The notes beneath the pieces are model-generated. The model saw only the letters and a program-made list of their open reading frames with translations. It was not told the origin of the DNA and ran no database searches. From contig NZ_CAJYMD010000053.1 in assembly GCF_913776015.1 (NCBI RefSeq), forward strand, positions 55,602 to 119,601: a stretch of DNA of 64,000 bases. The letters are read 5' to 3'. The translations under genes and the position numbers were made by a program. This stretch comes from an uncultured Oxalicibacterium sp. (GTDB lineage Bacteria; Pseudomonadota; Gammaproteobacteria; Burkholderiales; Burkholderiaceae_D). Shown one piece after another: positions 1 to 7,482 of this stretch; position 1 is the stretch's first letter; each line of letters opens with the position of its first letter.

Positions 1-2
1 CC

Positions 3-497
3 GGTAAGAAGGACCTTCCTCATCAGGTGGCTCTCTGGAGTCACTTGTCCCTTCTTTCATACAGTTATGCTTTCGACGAGACCTTAATAGAGCATCTGTA
101 CAAGGTCGCAGTGGAAATAATTGACTCAACGATGTCTGGTGCAGATGATGAGTTGAACCTCATCCAAGAAATGGCATTGATCGCAGCCTCTCAGCAGAAC
201 TTATCTCTTGCTGAAGTAACTGCCACTAAAGTGATTCGGAGATTGCCGGAAATTGATGAGCCCGAACAATTACTTATTCATCTCATCTTGATACTAGTGG
301 CATCCGGATTCGCTGGCAGCTACGACGAGAGTTTGGAGTGGTCTGGGAAGAAACTTGATGAATTTGCGTTGAAAGTCAAACTCGGTGCCTTTAGCGAAAA
401 GTTCCTATTTATTATTTCCACATTTCAGAAGTTTATTCCTGTTCGTAAAAGGAAATGGTCTCGCGCTATAGCGCTTGCCAGTGCCGCGGTTGCCTAG
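3..497 (+). CDS. Hypothetical protein, C-terminal part (cut by window edge)
   Basis: The reading frame is open from base 3, so the true start most likely lies upstream of the window; a GTG at 27 is possible but has no convincing ribosome binding site. About 164 residues are visible. They are predicted to be mostly helical, with paired amphipathic helices resembling helical-repeat proteins, and end in a basic tail (VRKRKWSR) followed by an Ala-rich stretch. I do not recognise a family. Its AT-rich codon use matches the island and not the downstream core genes. It could be the end of a large island-borne protein, but no function can be assigned from what is here. Confidence 0.55.
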   Translation, partial: GKKDLPHQVALWSHLSLLSYSYAFDETLIEHLYKVAVEIIDSTMSGADDELNLIQEMALIAASQQNLSLAEVTATKVIRRLPEIDEPEQLLIHLILILVASGFAGSYDESLEWSGKKLDEFALKVKLGAFSEKFLFIISTFQKFIPVRKRKWSRAIALASAAVA

Positions 498-789
498 TCC
501 ATCGTGCCTGTGAGGCGCGCGCCATTTCTGTTGCATTTCAGGTGCGGGCACTCCAGTTAGATAAAAGTAATCGCAGAGTTCAACAGGTTTACAACGCTTA
601 GGATATATCTCAATAAGAAGTGGATGTTCCGAAGTTTGTATGGCACGTTAAGGTCGCCCTCACAGCATCTCCAGTTGTACGTACTCCTTTCGGAGCCCAT
701 AGTTGTCCCCTATATGTTTAATTTCCGCCCGCATAGGTTCGTGATAACTCGTCTATGTGGGGCAGCCAGATCAGACAACACTCACCGGC
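498..789. other. Island intergenic stretch without a supported gene
   Basis: Both strands hold only short frames without good ribosome binding sites. The longest candidate (minus strand, about 557-700) is not convincing. No repeat, tRNA or terminator is evident. Confidence 0.5.
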
Positions 790-960
790 TTAACGATTAG
801 TTTTAGATGTTTGAACTAGTTCTTTAATGACGCGAGGAACAGATACGGGACTTCCTCGTTTTAGAGTTTCCGCTGCAGATATCTCGAGCAGGTACTCGTA
901 AAGCTCAGCAGGAAACCTGACTAGTACTGGTCTCGTTTCGAACGAAGGTTTAACTTTCAC
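790..960 (-). CDS. Small ribbon-helix-helix (CopG/Arc-like) DNA-binding protein
   Basis: This is a 56-residue frame starting with GTG at 960 and ending with TAA at 790-792. An in-frame stop lies directly upstream (964-966), which leaves the GTG as the only start, with a GGA element a few bases before it. The protein reads as a short basic N-terminus, a beta strand (RPVLVRFP), helix A (AELYEYLLEISAAE), a Gly-containing turn, and helix B starting with SVPRVIKELV. That is the layout of ribbon-helix-helix repressors, which bind DNA as dimers through the strand. It is divergent from the XRE gene at 1054, so the two may share the 93-base spacer as an operator. It could be an antitoxin or an island regulator; no toxin partner is seen beside it. 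Confidence 0.55.
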   Translation of the reverse strand: MKVKPSFETRPVLVRFPAELYEYLLEISAAETLKRGSPVSVPRVIKELVQTSKTNR

Positions 961-1053
961 ACGTCATCCATAATTAAAGTGATATAAATAAAGAACCCTA
1001 AATGGGCCGTAAATGCCGTGGCCGTGCATGCATGATAAATCGATCATGATGAA

Positions 1054-1302
1054 ATGCAAAGGTCCCGGGAAATTGTCGAAGTCGATGAGAGAGAGTTGAA
1101 AGCGCTCGGCGCGACAATTAGGATGCTACGAAAAGAGATAGGCCTCTCTCAAGAGGCTCTGGCCGATCTTGCGGGACTTGATCGAAGCCATATGGGGCGC
1201 ATAGAGCGAGGAGAGCGAAACTTAGCAGTTGTGAATTTGCTTAAAATAAGGCGCGCGCTCGGCATTTCCGGGGCGCAATTGATGGCCGTTGCCGGGCTGT
1301 AA
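1054..1302 (+). CDS. XRE-family helix-turn-helix regulator
   Basis: An 82-residue protein that is almost entirely one HTH_3 (Cro/C1-type) domain. The segment LGATIRMLRKEIGLSQEALA (about residues 18-37) and the recognition-helix region LDRSHMGRIERGERN (about 43-57) follow the family pattern, including the SQEALA and IERGERN signatures. There is no other domain, so it probably acts as a dimeric repressor or activator. Such small XRE proteins are typical control genes of integrative elements and restriction systems. It ends four bases before the end of the truncated comM frame on the other strand. The start is the first ATG with a clear frame; the ribosome binding site is weak. Confidence 0.75.
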   Translation: MQRSREIVEVDERELKALGATIRMLRKEIGLSQEALADLAGLDRSHMGRIERGERNLAVVNLLKIRRALGISGAQLMAVAGL

Positions 1303-1305
1303 CCA

Positions 1306-2325
1306 TTACAAGACCCGATCAAAAATTGTTTGCTTAGGCTTGGACGGATAGGCAAAACGGACAGGCAGTGCTAACAGCAACCTAAGGACCAGCTCGTCGA
1401 GGAACAGCACGCCACGATGCGCCAGCGAGATTTCGCCGGGTCGTGGTGTGCCGCCACCGCCAACCAGTGCTACGCCCGATGCCGTATGGTGCGGCGACCG
1501 AAATGGACGAACGCCCCAGCGTGCCGCGTCGAAGCCGTTCGTCAGCGATTGCACCGCTGCTGATTCAAGCGCTTCTTCATCGCTCATCGGCGGCAGGATG
1601 CCGGCAAACCGGGCCGCGAGCATCGATTTGCCGGTGCCCGGCGGGCCGACCATCAACATGCTGTGTCCACCGGCCGCCGCGACTTCCATTGCGCGTTTGG
1701 CAAACTGCTGACCTTTGACTTCAGCCAGATCCGGGTAGCGCGGTGCATGCATAGATGTATGCGGCAAGCGATGCGCCTGCAATCTGCTTTCGTTGTCTCG
1801 CGCAGCAAAATGCGCGACTACCTGTAGTAGCGAATCGGCTGGCAGGATCGTCATGTCGCGCACCAGTGCGGCTTCATCCGCATTCGCGCGCGGCAGGATG
1901 AAGGCGCGTTCGCGAGGGTTGCTGCCTTGCAGGCGCTGCATCGCGAAAGTCATCGCCAGCGCGCCGCGTATCGGGCGCAGCTCGCCAGATAGCGACAGTT
2001 CGCCTGCGAATTCGTAGCGGTCCAGTGTATCGGCGGGCATTTGCCCGGACGCCGCCAGAATGCCAAGTGCGATGGGCAGGTCGAAACGTCCCGACTCCTT
2101 GGGCAGATCGGCAGGTGCAAGGTTGACGGTGATGCGGCGCGCAGGAAATTCAAAGCCGGCATTTTGCAAGGCGGCTCGAACGCGATCCTTGGCCTCCTTG
2201 ACTTCGGTTTCGGGCAAGCCGACGATCGTAAAGGCGGGAAGGCCATTGGCGAGATGTACTTCCACGATGACTTCCGGCGCCTGCATGCCAGCCAATGCCC
2301 GGCTGCTCAAGACGGCAAGACTCAT
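1306..2325 (-). pseudogene. comM: Truncated comM (YifB-type AAA+ ATPase), C-terminus replaced by island sequence
   Basis: ComM is a hexameric helicase of natural transformation that extends branch migration of incoming DNA; the family is about 500 residues long. Here only 312 native codons (2325 down to 1390) remain. They hold the N-terminal lon-like domain (GLPETEVKEAKDRVRAAL), the Walker A motif GPPGTGKS around residue 225, and Walker B up to FLDEL. The next 27 codons, to a stop at 1306-1308, are unrelated and come from the abutting island. The sensor and arginine-finger parts and the C-terminal domain are lost, so the product should be inactive. The start has a GGGAG ribosome binding site. 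The rest of comM should be found at the other end of the island. Confidence 0.9.
1333..1386. repeat. Direct and inverted repeats beside the comM junction (candidate attachment end)
   Basis: CTTAGG at 1333-1338 and CCTAAG at 1381-1386 form an inverted repeat. Inside it, CGGATAGGC (1345-1353) and CGGACAGGC (1358-1366) form a direct repeat with a 13-base period. The set ends only four bases from the last comM base (1390). Ordered short repeats at an element end are common binding sites for recombinases, but this could also be chance. Confidence 0.35.
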
Positions 2326-2398
2326 TGCACTTACTCCCTGTTTTTCTTCTTATTAATACGTGGTGCTGTCAACGCACCTTTCTATTACTGCCCGCCTA

Positions 2399-2752
2399 TT
2401 ATTGGTTCGGCTTGTGATGGGCGTGTTCCAGCAAATGAATTACAGCCTTGACGATGGCGTGCCGCAGCGCGTGGTCAGGTGAGGGCTGTTCACTGCAATG
2501 CACAATGGCGTGGCCTACTGTGATGGTGTGATCTTCTGCATCCCTGCCATAGGTGATGTTCAGCTTATAGCGGGGGATCAGCGGACCGCAGGCCTCCCAG
2601 CAGCGTGTCCATTTTGGCAGTGCTTGATTGCCTTCCCAAAGTACGCCCGCACTATCGTGCAATTCTTCTATATTGTGATGGCCCAATAAATGGGCCAGTC
2701 GGCGCTCCTGTGCAACGCAGGTACGAAAGTAGGCTTCATCGCTGGTCCGCAT
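2399..2752 (-). CDS. Hypothetical protein, weakly like phage DUF2591 (NinX-type) proteins
   Basis: A 117-residue protein. I chose the ATG at 2752 because GGAGGAG lies directly before it at good spacing; a longer frame starting at 2779 would have to read through that ribosome binding site. The middle part, WTRCWEACGPLIPRYKLNI, followed later by a helical ALRHAIVKAVIHLLEHA tail, resembles small proteins found in phages and Burkholderiales genomes in which a W-x-x-CGPLI-like segment precedes an alpha-helical end. This similarity is weak and no function follows from it. It lies on the same strand as comM and 73 bases upstream of it, next to ubiK, so it may be an old chromosomal accessory gene and not part of the island. 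Confidence 0.6.
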   Translation of the reverse strand: MRTSDEAYFRTCVAQERRLAHLLGHHNIEELHDSAGVLWEGNQALPKWTRCWEACGPLIPRYKLNITYGRDAEDHTITVGHAIVHCSEQPSPDHALRHAIVKAVIHLLEHAHHKPNQ

Positions 2753-2864
2753 GTCTCCTCCCTGTTCGACTGGCGGCACTGCACTGGATATATTAGCCGC
2801 CGAGCCAAAGCGATTGATGGATTATGGATTTGATCACTTTGGCTGGCGCATAAGTCAGAGTTGA

Positions 2865-3110
2865 TCAGGGTTTGTTTTTCAGTTGCGCTTCCAATGTCGC
2901 AACTTGTGCTTCCAGTGCTTCCAGCTTGGCTCGGGTATTGGCCAGAACCTGCGCCTGTACGTCGAATTCCTCGCGTGTGACCAAATCCAGCTTGGCAAAA
3001 CCCTGCGTCATCATCGCCTTGACGTTTTTCTCAATGTCCTTTGCGGGTGAGTTTTCCAGGACTTGATTGATTTTATTTTGCATATCGTTAATGAAATTCG
3101 ACTTGTCCAT
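2865..3110 (-). CDS. ubiK: Ubiquinone biosynthesis accessory factor UbiK (YqiC/BMFP family)
   Basis: An 81-residue protein with the family layout: an amphipathic N-terminal helix (FINDMQNKINQVLEN), a central segment FAKLDLVTREEFDVQAQVLANTR in part, and a C-terminal coiled coil rich in Glu and Leu (KLEALEAQVATLEAQL). In Escherichia coli and Salmonella UbiK binds UbiJ and membrane lipids and is needed for aerobic ubiquinone assembly; YqiC-type proteins trimerise through the coiled coil. The start has a GAGGT ribosome binding site. The gene stands alone on the minus strand and diverges from the nitrogen-regulated porin operon. Confidence 0.9.
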   Translation of the reverse strand: MDKSNFINDMQNKINQVLENSPAKDIEKNVKAMMTQGFAKLDLVTREEFDVQAQVLANTRAKLEALEAQVATLEAQLKNKP

Positions 3111-3139
3111 GATGACCTCTTATAAAAATGTCGTGTTTT

Positions 3140-3156
3140 TGCGCCAAAAGTGTGCA
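3140..3156 (+). promoter_or_regulatory. Candidate NtrC binding site
   Basis: TGCGCC-N5-TGTGCA at this position is close to the NtrC dyad (TGCACC-N5-GGTGCA) and lies about 115 bases upstream of the sigma-54 promoter at 3270, a usual distance for an enhancer. The match is by eye. Confidence 0.45.
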
Positions 3157-3269
3157 AAATGGGTTGGCTTGCTCGGGAAAGGTGCGTTTGCCCGATGTGC
3201 GAGCAAGCAAAGCCCGGTCGTGTAACGTATTAACTGGCAAAAACCATAATACATCCTGACAAAAAAAGC

Positions 3270-3285
3270 TGGCACGAGTTCTGCT
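3270..3285 (+). promoter_or_regulatory. Sigma-54 (-24/-12) promoter for the porin-glnK-amtB genes
   Basis: TGGCACGAGTTCTGCT fits the RpoN consensus TGGCACG-N4-TTGCW with one mismatch and exact spacing between the GG and GC elements. It lies 59 bases before the porin start. Sigma-54 control of glnK-amtB is the rule in proteobacteria, which supports the call. Confidence 0.8.
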
Positions 3286-3344
3286 AAATGATGACCGAGG
3301 ACAACCAATATCTGGTTTCTACATTCAACTTTAAAGGGAACATC

Positions 3345-4079
3345 ATGAAAAAACTGATTCTTGCAGCAGCTGTAGCAGGTGTATTTGTTGGTAGCGTTGC
3401 GCACGCACAAGAAGCTGCTACGCCAGAACATTCTTTCACGGGTAACGTTTCTGTTGTCACCGACTATCGCTTCCGTGGTATTTCACAGACCTTCAAGCAA
3501 CCAGCTGTACAAGGCGGTTTTGACTACGCACACTCGAGCGGTTTTTATGTTGGTAACTGGAACTCGAACGTGAGTGATGCGGTGTTCCCAGGTGGTAACG
3601 TCGAGATGGATCTGTACGGTGGTTACAAATTCAATATAACGCCTGATTTCGCGATGGATGTCGGTATGCTGCGTTACTACTACCCTGGTACGAACACGAG
3701 CGCAAATACGACGGAAGCTTATGTTGCAGGTTCCTACAAATGGTTCTCGGCCAAATATAGCCATACCGTTACGGATTTCTTCGGTCTGGATGACACCAAA
3801 GGCTCTGGCTATTTGGATCTGAATGCGAACTTCGAAGTGGCTGAAAAAACGACGTTGGGTTTCCACGTCGGTCATCAAAAAGTACGTCGTAATGGTGATT
3901 TGGATTACACCGATTATAAAGTCTCGCTCTCCCGTGATTTTGGCTTTGCAACCATTGGCTTGGCAGTAATCGGTACTGATGCAGATGCATCTAAATACAC
4001 CTACCCCAATGCTGCTGGTACCAAATCCAAAGATTTGAGCGGTACGGCTGCCGTTCTGTCGATCTCCAAATCGTTCTAA
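3345..4079 (+). CDS. TorF-family putative outer-membrane porin
   Basis: A 244-residue protein with a Sec signal peptide (MKKLILAAAVAGVFVGSVAHA, cut after AHA). The mature part begins with the family signature: FTGNVSVVTDYRFRGISQT, then alternating aromatic residues and Gly in predicted beta strands, and ends in Phe, as outer-membrane barrels do. The ATG at 3345 is preceded by AAAGGGA; an upstream in-frame ATG at 3288 lies directly after the -12 element and is unlikely. It is the first gene of a run with glnK (24 bases) and amtB behind a sigma-54 promoter, so it is probably made under nitrogen limitation to admit small nitrogen sources. The substrate is unknown. Confidence 0.85.
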   Translation: MKKLILAAAVAGVFVGSVAHAQEAATPEHSFTGNVSVVTDYRFRGISQTFKQPAVQGGFDYAHSSGFYVGNWNSNVSDAVFPGGNVEMDLYGGYKFNITPDFAMDVGMLRYYYPGTNTSANTTEAYVAGSYKWFSAKYSHTVTDFFGLDDTKGSGYLDLNANFEVAEKTTLGFHVGHQKVRRNGDLDYTDYKVSLSRDFGFATIGLAVIGTDADASKYTYPNAAGTKSKDLSGTAAVLSISKSF

Positions 4080-4442
<363 letters not shown>

Positions 4443-4449
4443 GGGGAAC

Positions 4450-5856
4450 ATGATGAGTATCAAGAAATTGTTCGCGAGCGTGTTGGCAACAGGCGCTTTG
4501 TTGATGGCAGTTGGCGTCGCTACCCCTGCGTTCGCGCAGGAAGGTACGGCGGCTCCGGCCACCACCGAAGCACCTGCTGCTGCGGCAGCCGCCGCTGCTC
4601 CTGGCGCGGAAGCGCCTGCAGCTGCAGCACCTGCTCCTGAGCCGGTGTTGAATTCGGGCGATACCGCCTGGATGCTGACCTCGACCATGCTGGTCATCCT
4701 GATGACCATCCCTGGTCTGGCACTATTCTATGGTGGCCTCGGTCGTTCGAAAAACATGCTGTCGGTGCTGATGCAAGTATTTGTGCTGTTCTCGCTGATT
4801 ACCGTTCTGTGGTCGATCTATGGCTACAGCCTGGTGTTCGGTGGTGGCGGTTCGTTCTATGGCACGTTCGACAAGCTGTTCCTGAGCGGCATCAAGCCTG
4901 ACACGTTGTCCGGCACCATTCCTGAATATGTGTTCGTCGGCTTCCAATCGACCTTTGCGGCTATCACTTGCGCGCTGATCGTCGGTGCCTTTGCCGAACG
5001 CATGAAGTTCGCTGCCGTGATTGCTTTCGCCGTGCTGTGGTTTACCTTCAGCTACATTCCGATGGCGCACATGGTCTGGGCTCCGGAAGGTCTGCTGTTC
5101 AAGGATGGCGCGCTTGACTTCGCTGGTGGCACGGTCGTTCACATCAACGCTGGTATCGCCGGTCTGGTCGGTGCCTACATGGTTGGCAAGCGTATCGGTT
5201 TCGGCAAGGAAGCAATGCCTCCGCACTCGCTGACGTTGACGATGGTTGGTGCCTCGCTGCTGTGGGTCGGTTGGTTCGGTTTCAACGCCGGTTCGGCACT
5301 GTCCGCCGGTCCTGTTGCCGGCCTGGCATTCATCAACACGATTCTGGCTACCGGCGCTGCTGCTGTCGCATGGATCGGTGCTGAAGCAATGCTCAAGGGC
5401 AAGGCTTCGATGCTGGGTGCTGCTTCGGGTGCCGTTGCTGGTCTGGTTGCGGTCACGCCTGCTGCCGGTTTCGTCGGTCCGATGGGCTCCATCATTCTCG
5501 GCTTGCTGGCTGGTGTGGTCTGCCTGTGGGGTGTGAGCGGTCTGAAGCGCATGCTGGGTGCTGACGATGCATTCGACGTGTTCGGCGTTCACGGCGTTGG
5601 CGGTATCCTGGGCGCAATCCTGACGGGCGTGCTGGCTGCGCCTTCGCTGGGTGGTACCGGTGCTGCTGATTTCAACATGGCTCACCAAGTGATGATTCAA
5701 GTCAAGAGTGTGGCAATCACGCTGGTATGGTCGGGTGTAGTTTCCTTCATCATCTTCAAGCTGGTCGATCTGGTCATCGGTCTGCGTGTATCGGATGAAG
5801 CAGAGCGCGAAGGTCTGGATATCACCAGCCACGGCGAATCGGCTTACCACTCGTAA
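4450..5856 (+). CDS. amtB: Ammonium transporter AmtB
   Basis: A 468-residue inner-membrane protein. An N-terminal signal sequence (LATGALLMAVGVATPAFAQ) is followed by an unusual Ala/Pro-rich linker to about residue 60, then the eleven-helix Amt domain starting at DTAWMLTSTMLVILM. Conserved signatures include ALFYGGLGRSKN, GGTVVHINAGIAGLVGA with the first pore histidine, and FGVHGVGGILGAILTG with the second. AAGGGGA precedes two adjacent ATGs (4450 and 4453). It conducts ammonium and acts as trimer with GlnK. A strong terminator follows at 5903. The Pro/Ala linker is a common feature of betaproteobacterial Amt proteins. Confidence 0.95.
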   Translation: MMSIKKLFASVLATGALLMAVGVATPAFAQEGTAAPATTEAPAAAAAAAAPGAEAPAAAAPAPEPVLNSGDTAWMLTSTMLVILMTIPGLALFYGGLGRSKNMLSVLMQVFVLFSLITVLWSIYGYSLVFGGGGSFYGTFDKLFLSGIKPDTLSGTIPEYVFVGFQSTFAAITCALIVGAFAERMKFAAVIAFAVLWFTFSYIPMAHMVWAPEGLLFKDGALDFAGGTVVHINAGIAGLVGAYMVGKRIGFGKEAMPPHSLTLTMVGASLLWVGWFGFNAGSALSAGPVAGLAFINTILATGAAAVAWIGAEAMLKGKASMLGAASGAVAGLVAVTPAAGFVGPMGSIILGLLAGVVCLWGVSGLKRMLGADDAFDVFGVHGVGGILGAILTGVLAAPSLGGTGAADFNMAHQVMIQVKSVAITLVWSGVVSFIIFKLVDLVIGLRVSDEAEREGLDITSHGESAYHS

Positions 5857-5902
5857 TCGGTTTCATTGATGTTCCTGCCCGGTTTATTCCGGGCGTTTTG
5901 AG

Positions 5903-5931
5903 AGGCGCCCCATTTTGGGGCGCTTTTTTTA
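5903..5931 (+). terminator. Intrinsic terminator after amtB
   Basis: A GC-rich stem (GGCGCCCC / GGGGCGC with a short ATTT-containing loop) followed by seven T residues ends the porin-glnK-amtB transcript. Confidence 0.9.
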
Positions 5932-6064
5932 TGGACTTTTATTTGCAATGGGTGGCCTTATATAGATAGCCTCTTTCAATCATGGGTTGGTTCGCAGCAA
6001 GAAGCGGGCTTTCCCGTAAAATTGCGTTTTACACGCAGTGTTCGCCGTCGTTAAAAAGGTTTTT

Positions 6065-7363
6065 ATGGTTCCCCACCTCGTCACGGCCGTGAATGGCCCC
6101 CTGCTCGATCTTGAGAAAAAGATTCTCGATGCCACACCAGCCATTGAACGCTGGTTCCGTCTCGAATGGCAGGAACACACGCCGCCGTTCTATTGTTCGG
6201 TTGATTTGCGCAATGCGGGTTTCAAGCTGGCGCCGGTGGATACCAATCTGTTTCCAGGTGGTTTCAACAATCTTTCGCCCGAAATGCTGCCGCTGGCTGT
6301 GCAATCGGCGATGGCGGCCATCGAGAAATATTGTCCCGATGCCAAGAACCTGTTGCTGATTCCCGAAGGTCACACGCGCAATACCTTCTATCTGCAGAAC
6401 GTGTCGCGGTTAATGCAGATCTTCCGGCAGACGGGTTTGAATGTGCGTCTGGGTTCGCTGTCGCCGGACCTGAAGGAACCGTCCACCATCGAATTGCCGG
6501 ATGGTTCGGTACTGACCGTCGAGCCGCTCGAGCGCTCGGCGAACGGTCGTCGTATCGGCCTCAAGAATTTCGACCCCTGTACGATCCTGCTGAACAACGA
6601 TTTGTCGTCCGGCCTGCCTTCGATTCTGGAAAACCTGAACGAGCAAAACCTCTTGCCGCCATTGCATGCCGGTTGGGCCGTGCGCCGCAAGACCAATCAC
6701 TTTGCTGCCTACGATGAAGTGATCAAGAAGTTCGCGAAGATGATCGATGTCGATCCGTGGATGCTCAATCCATTCTTCATGAAATGCGACGACGTCAATT
6801 TCAACGAAGCGACGGGAGAAGATCGTCTGGCTGCCAACGTCGATACCTTGCTGGCGAAGATGCGCAAGAAGTACAAGGAATACGGCATCAAGGAAAAGCC
6901 GTTTGTGGTCATCAAGGCCGATGCCGGTACCTATGGCATGGGCATCATGTCGGTGCATGATGCAAGCGAGGTCAAGGATCTCAATCGCAAGCAGCGCAAC
7001 AAGATGTCGGTCATCAAGGACGGCCTCGAAGTGCATGACGTGATCATTCAGGAAGGCGTGCCGACCTTCGAGCACATCAACGAAGCTGTAGCCGAACCGG
7101 TGGTTTACATGATCGACCGTTATGTCGTCGGCGGTTTCTATCGCGTGCATGCCGAGCGCGGCAATCACGAAAATCTGAATGCGCCGGGCGCACACTTCGT
7201 ACCGTTGGCGTTCGCACATCAGCATGCCTTGCCGGACTACCAAGCCAAACCGGGCACCGCGGCCCCGAACCGTTTCTACATCTATGGCGTGGTGGCGCGA
7301 CTGGCCTTGCTGGCAGCGTCGCTGGAAATGGAAAAGACCGATCCGAATCCAGAGGTCTATTAA
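6065..7363 (+). CDS. gshA: Glutamate-cysteine ligase (GshA, Acidithiobacillus-type family)
   Basis: A 432-residue enzyme that joins L-glutamate and L-cysteine with ATP, the first step of glutathione synthesis in the cytoplasm. It belongs to the GshA family first named from Acidithiobacillus ferrooxidans and usual in betaproteobacteria, not to the E. coli type. Family landmarks include YCSVDLRNAGFKLAPVDTNL near residue 45, FPGGFNNL, and the ATP-binding stretch KADAGTYGMGIMS near residue 290. I start it at ATG 6065 (MVPHLVTAVNG); a GTG at 6038 in frame would add nine residues. gshB follows 119 bases downstream on the same strand. Confidence 0.92.
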   Translation: MVPHLVTAVNGPLLDLEKKILDATPAIERWFRLEWQEHTPPFYCSVDLRNAGFKLAPVDTNLFPGGFNNLSPEMLPLAVQSAMAAIEKYCPDAKNLLLIPEGHTRNTFYLQNVSRLMQIFRQTGLNVRLGSLSPDLKEPSTIELPDGSVLTVEPLERSANGRRIGLKNFDPCTILLNNDLSSGLPSILENLNEQNLLPPLHAGWAVRRKTNHFAAYDEVIKKFAKMIDVDPWMLNPFFMKCDDVNFNEATGEDRLAANVDTLLAKMRKKYKEYGIKEKPFVVIKADAGTYGMGIMSVHDASEVKDLNRKQRNKMSVIKDGLEVHDVIIQEGVPTFEHINEAVAEPVVYMIDRYVVGGFYRVHAERGNHENLNAPGAHFVPLAFAHQHALPDYQAKPGTAAPNRFYIYGVVARLALLAASLEMEKTDPNPEVY

Positions 7364-7482
7364 TTACGATGCAACTGTGCGGTCAATGCCCTGAACGGCA
7401 TACTGCGCTTTGCCTCCACCATGCTGTGTGCTTGCGGTTTGCATAAAGTGCGACGGTAAGCTGACTCTCTCGAAAGAATGCA

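Larger units (their letters stand above)
1..1389. mobile_element. One end of a putative genomic island inserted in comM
   Basis: The stretch left of base 1390 is clearly more AT-rich than the rest of the window and its genes have no recognisable core-genome relatives. It meets the comM coding sequence exactly inside the Walker B motif, so the C-terminal part of ComM is missing at this end. That is what an insertion into comM would leave. Short direct and inverted repeats lie just outside the junction (1333-1386). The comM gene is a known target of AbaR-type elements in Acinetobacter; that this is a comparable island is inference. No integrase or transposase is visible; the body of the element would lie left of the window. 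Confidence 0.65.

Noticed and set aside
557..700. Minus-strand frame of about 47 codons in the island
   Set aside because: No ribosome binding site, odd composition and no resemblance to any protein; overlaps another short frame starting near 740.
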